From an uncultured Clostridia bacterium (GTDB lineage: Bacteria > Bacillota > Clostridia > TANB77 > CAG-508), in NCBI GenBank assembly GCA_944390305.1, contig CALXPX010000022.1:1-14874 (forward strand): a stretch of DNA of 14,874 nucleotides, read 5' to 3'. The position numbers and the translations under genes were made by a program. Shown here piece by piece: positions 12,864 to 14,874 of the stretch (its first letter is position 1; each line of letters begins with the position of its first letter). The notes under the pieces are model-generated. The model did no database searches and had not been told where the DNA came from. It saw only the letters and a list, made by a program, of their open reading frames with translations.

Positions 12864-14675
12864 TTAATTATTACTTAATTCATGCTTTATTTTTCGAGCT
12901 AATTCTTCATTTATACCTTTAACTTTGTTTATTTCTTCTACATCCGCTTCTTTTATTTTTTGGACACTACCAAATTTTTTTAATAATAAAGCCTTTTTAG
13001 TAGTTCCTATTCCTTTTATATTATCTAAAGCTGACTTACTCATTGATTTATCTCTTAGGAATTTATGGTATCCAATTGCTGTATCATGAACAGTGTCTTG
13101 AAATTGTGTAATTAAATTAAATATATCTTCTGAAACTTCTATTTCATTTTTATTTTCATCTATTAATGCTCTTGTTCTATGTTTATCATTTTTTACCATT
13201 CCAAAGACTTTAATTCCAAGACTTTTTCCACTTTTTGTTTCCAAATTGTGGATAGCTTTTAATATAGCCCTTATTTGAGTAATACCTCCATCTGCAAATA
13301 TAACATCTGGGAGCCTTCCAAATCCATTATCTTCTTTATCTATTGAATGTTTTAACCTTCTTTCTACTACCTCTTCCATACATCTAGGATCATCTTGCTC
13401 AAATACTGTTTTTATTTTGAATCTTCTAGATAAATTCTTCTTTATAACTCCATCTATCATAACACACATACCTGCTACCATGTATGTTCCAGCTATATTT
13501 GAAATGTCAAAACATTCTATTCTTCTAGGTAATCTTTCTAAATTTAGTGCTTCTTTCATATCTACTATAATATGTTGATTACTCTTTTGTTTATTTTTCA
13601 AAGTAATTTCTGCATTATTTTCAGCCATTTCTACTAATTTTAGTTTTTCACCCTTTTGAGGTGCTTTTATTTCAACTTTTCTTTCTGCCATTTGTGTAAG
13701 CCATATTTCTAAAAGTTCTCTATCTTCTATATCTTCTTTTATCATAATCTTATTTGGCAAAAAACTTCTTCCAACATAATACTGTTTTATAAAGTCTGAT
13801 ATTATTTCTTTATCATCCTCATCATTTAATCCTTTTAAGAAAAAGTGATCTCTTCCTATCATCTTACTATTTCTTATATAAAAAATTTCTATACAAATTT
13901 CATATTCATTTCTATAAAGCCCTATAACATCTATATCGTTTTCAGATATATTTGATACTTTTTGTCTTTGAGATATTCTCTCTACTGCACTTATTTGGTC
14001 TCTTAATTCTGCTGCTTTTTCATATTCCATATTTTTAGATGTTATTTCCATTTTTTCTTGCAATTCTTTTTTTACGCTATCTGTTTTTCCTTCTAATATA
14101 GATATGATTTTGTCAATTTGCTTGTGATATTCTTCCTTTGTAATATATCCCATACATGGTGCCAAACATCTTTTTATATGATAGTTTAAGCAAGGTCTAT
14201 CTTTATATTTAAAACTTTTACATTGTCTTATTTTAAACTTTGATTTTATAAATTCACACATTTCTTTAGCAGCACCTGAATTTGGATATGGTCCAAAGTA
14301 TTTAGCTCCATCATTTAAAATTTTTCTTGTCATATATACATCTGGGAAATCTGCTTTAATGTTTATTTTAATATATGGATATGTTTTATCGTCTTTAAGA
14401 AGGACATTGAATTTAGGCATATTTTTTTTTATTAAATTACATTCTAATATTAATGCTTCTGCCTCATTATCACAAACAATATATTCAAAATGGTCTATTA
14501 AAGATACCATATTTTTAATTCTTTGTGTTTTTTTATTTTTTCTAAAATATTGTGTGACTCTTCTTTTTAGTGATATTGCTTTTCCAACATATATAATTTT
14601 GTCATTCTTGTCATGCATTATATATACACCTGGCTTGTTAGGCAGCTTTTTTAGTTCTTCTTCTATATTAAACAT
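12864..14675 (-). CDS. uvrC: Excinuclease ABC subunit C (UvrC)
   Basis: The 603-residue nuclease makes both incisions around a DNA lesion in nucleotide excision repair, working with UvrA and UvrB in the cytoplasm. Layout: GIY-YIG nuclease (about 12-95) with GVYIMHD, YVGKA (Tyr29), Arg39 and Glu78 in LILECN; a cysteine-bearing region (CKSFKYKDRPCLNYHIKRCLAPC, about 150-175); a UVR motif that binds UvrB (about 200-235, MEYEKAAELRDQI); the RNase H-like nuclease with Asp390 in FDISNIAG, IFADGG and VHDTAIGYHKFLR; and two C-terminal helix-hairpin-helix motifs (IKGIGTTKKALLLKKFGS and VKGINEELARKI). Length and motifs are normal and complete. The ATG at 14675 follows AAGGAAAG. It is the first gene of its operon, driven by the promoter at 14696. 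Confidence 0.97.
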   Translation of the reverse strand: MFNIEEELKKLPNKPGVYIMHDKNDKIIYVGKAISLKRRVTQYFRKNKKTQRIKNMVSLIDHFEYIVCDNEAEALILECNLIKKNMPKFNVLLKDDKTYPYIKINIKADFPDVYMTRKILNDGAKYFGPYPNSGAAKEMCEFIKSKFKIRQCKSFKYKDRPCLNYHIKRCLAPCMGYITKEEYHKQIDKIISILEGKTDSVKKELQEKMEITSKNMEYEKAAELRDQISAVERISQRQKVSNISENDIDVIGLYRNEYEICIEIFYIRNSKMIGRDHFFLKGLNDEDDKEIISDFIKQYYVGRSFLPNKIMIKEDIEDRELLEIWLTQMAERKVEIKAPQKGEKLKLVEMAENNAEITLKNKQKSNQHIIVDMKEALNLERLPRRIECFDISNIAGTYMVAGMCVMIDGVIKKNLSRRFKIKTVFEQDDPRCMEEVVERRLKHSIDKEDNGFGRLPDVIFADGGITQIRAILKAIHNLETKSGKSLGIKVFGMVKNDKHRTRALIDENKNEIEVSEDIFNLITQFQDTVHDTAIGYHKFLRDKSMSKSALDNIKGIGTTKKALLLKKFGSVQKIKEADVEEINKVKGINEELARKIKHELSNN

Positions 14676-14695
14676 TTCTCTTTCCTTCCATCAAA

Positions 14696-14724
14696 ATTAT
14701 ATCATATATACATGCTAAAAACAA
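14696..14724 (-). promoter_or_regulatory. Sigma-A-type promoter of uvrC
   Basis: On the minus strand TTGTTT (14724-14719), 17 bases, TATAAT (14701-14696), with TGA directly before the -10, i.e. an extended -10 that compensates for the weak -35. The predicted leader is about 14 bases. No clear LexA box was seen in the immediate surroundings. Confidence 0.6.
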
Positions 14725-14749
14725 GTAAACATCATAGCTAAGCTATTTT

Positions 14750-14796
14750 AAAAAATAAACTCTCACCTATCGCTTAAAGCTAAGCGATAGGTGAGA
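14750..14796 (-). terminator. Strong intrinsic terminator upstream of uvrC
   Basis: A perfect 16-base-pair stem (14761-14776 with 14781-14796), four-base loop, followed on the minus strand by GTTTATTTTTT. It ends the transcript of the gene whose tail lies at 14810 and shields uvrC from read-through. Its stem is unusually G+C-rich for this window. Confidence 0.9.
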
Positions 14797-14809
14797 TTGC
14801 TACATGTTT

Positions 14810-14874
14810 TTAATTGAATCTATTACCAAACCTCCATCTTCCATCATCATCACTTTCTTCGTCATCATCATCAT
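14810..14874 (-). CDS. C-terminal end of an unidentified gene with an acidic tail (partial)
   Basis: The minus strand from the right edge reads, in one frame, DDDDEESDDDGRWRF then GNRFN and a TAA at 14812-14810, fourteen bases before the terminator stem. The acidic run followed by a short aromatic/basic end looks like a real protein tail, and the terminator needs a gene before it. A second frame is open too (methionine-rich, ending TAG nearer the terminator) but is less protein-like. No family can be named from 20 residues. Confidence 0.5.
   Translation of the reverse strand, partial: DDDDEESDDDGRWRFGNRFN

Noticed and set aside
14359..14718. Plus-strand frame of about 119 codons over the 5' part of uvrC
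   Set aside because: It is the antisense of the GIY-YIG coding region and its hydrophobic look comes from complementing Lys/Glu codons.
14797..14874. ATC/ATG repeats at the right edge as a microsatellite or start of a methionine-rich frame
   Set aside because: Another frame reads as an Asp/Glu tail ending in a stop just before a terminator, which explains the repeat better.

Overview
The window is very A+T-rich, uses ATG, GTG and TTG starts behind strong AGGAGG-type ribosome binding sites, and reads with the standard code. A pdaA-yqfC-yqfD spore-cortex cluster and a fused AdhE point to an anaerobic, endospore-forming Firmicute of the Clostridia type. No species can be named from the sequence. 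All genes run on the minus strand except one small regulator at 6674-6961. No tRNA, rRNA, CRISPR array or insertion sequence was seen. No gene-free stretch exceeds 300 bases.

Read in the direction of minus-strand transcription (right to left), the window holds four blocks. (1) 14874-9990: the tail of an unknown gene with an acidic C-terminus and a strong terminator. Then follows an operon of uvrC, a 34-residue membrane protein, an RlmI-like methyltransferase, a CYTH-domain protein, an RluA-type pseudouridine synthase broken by a one-base frameshift, and a small charged helical protein, ending in a terminator. (2) 9895-7154: adhE alone, with its own sigma-A-type promoter and terminator. (3) 7033-5993: an XRE-type regulator divergent from a lysine/glutamate-rich coiled-coil protein, with a palindrome between them that may be the operator. 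(4) 5926-2459: a glycosylation group holding a GpgS-like (GT81) glucosyl-3-phosphoglycerate synthase homologue, a GT2 glycosyltransferase, a histidine-acid phosphatase and a GT8 glycosyltransferase. After its terminator come pdaA, yqfC, yqfD and the first codons of another gene running off the left edge.

The most interesting inference is in block 4. A GpgS-like enzyme followed by a phosphoglycerate-mutase-type phosphatase is the enzyme pair known in actinobacteria for glucosylglycerate synthesis. Here it sits with two further glycosyltransferases, which could extend a glucosylglycerate primer into a larger glycan or solute. Only the GT81 assignment rests on clear sequence motifs; the pathway is a hypothesis. 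Smaller points of interest are the 34-residue membrane protein after uvrC, the frameshift inside the HRLDRPVGG catalytic motif of the pseudouridine synthase, and the regulator/coiled-coil pair.
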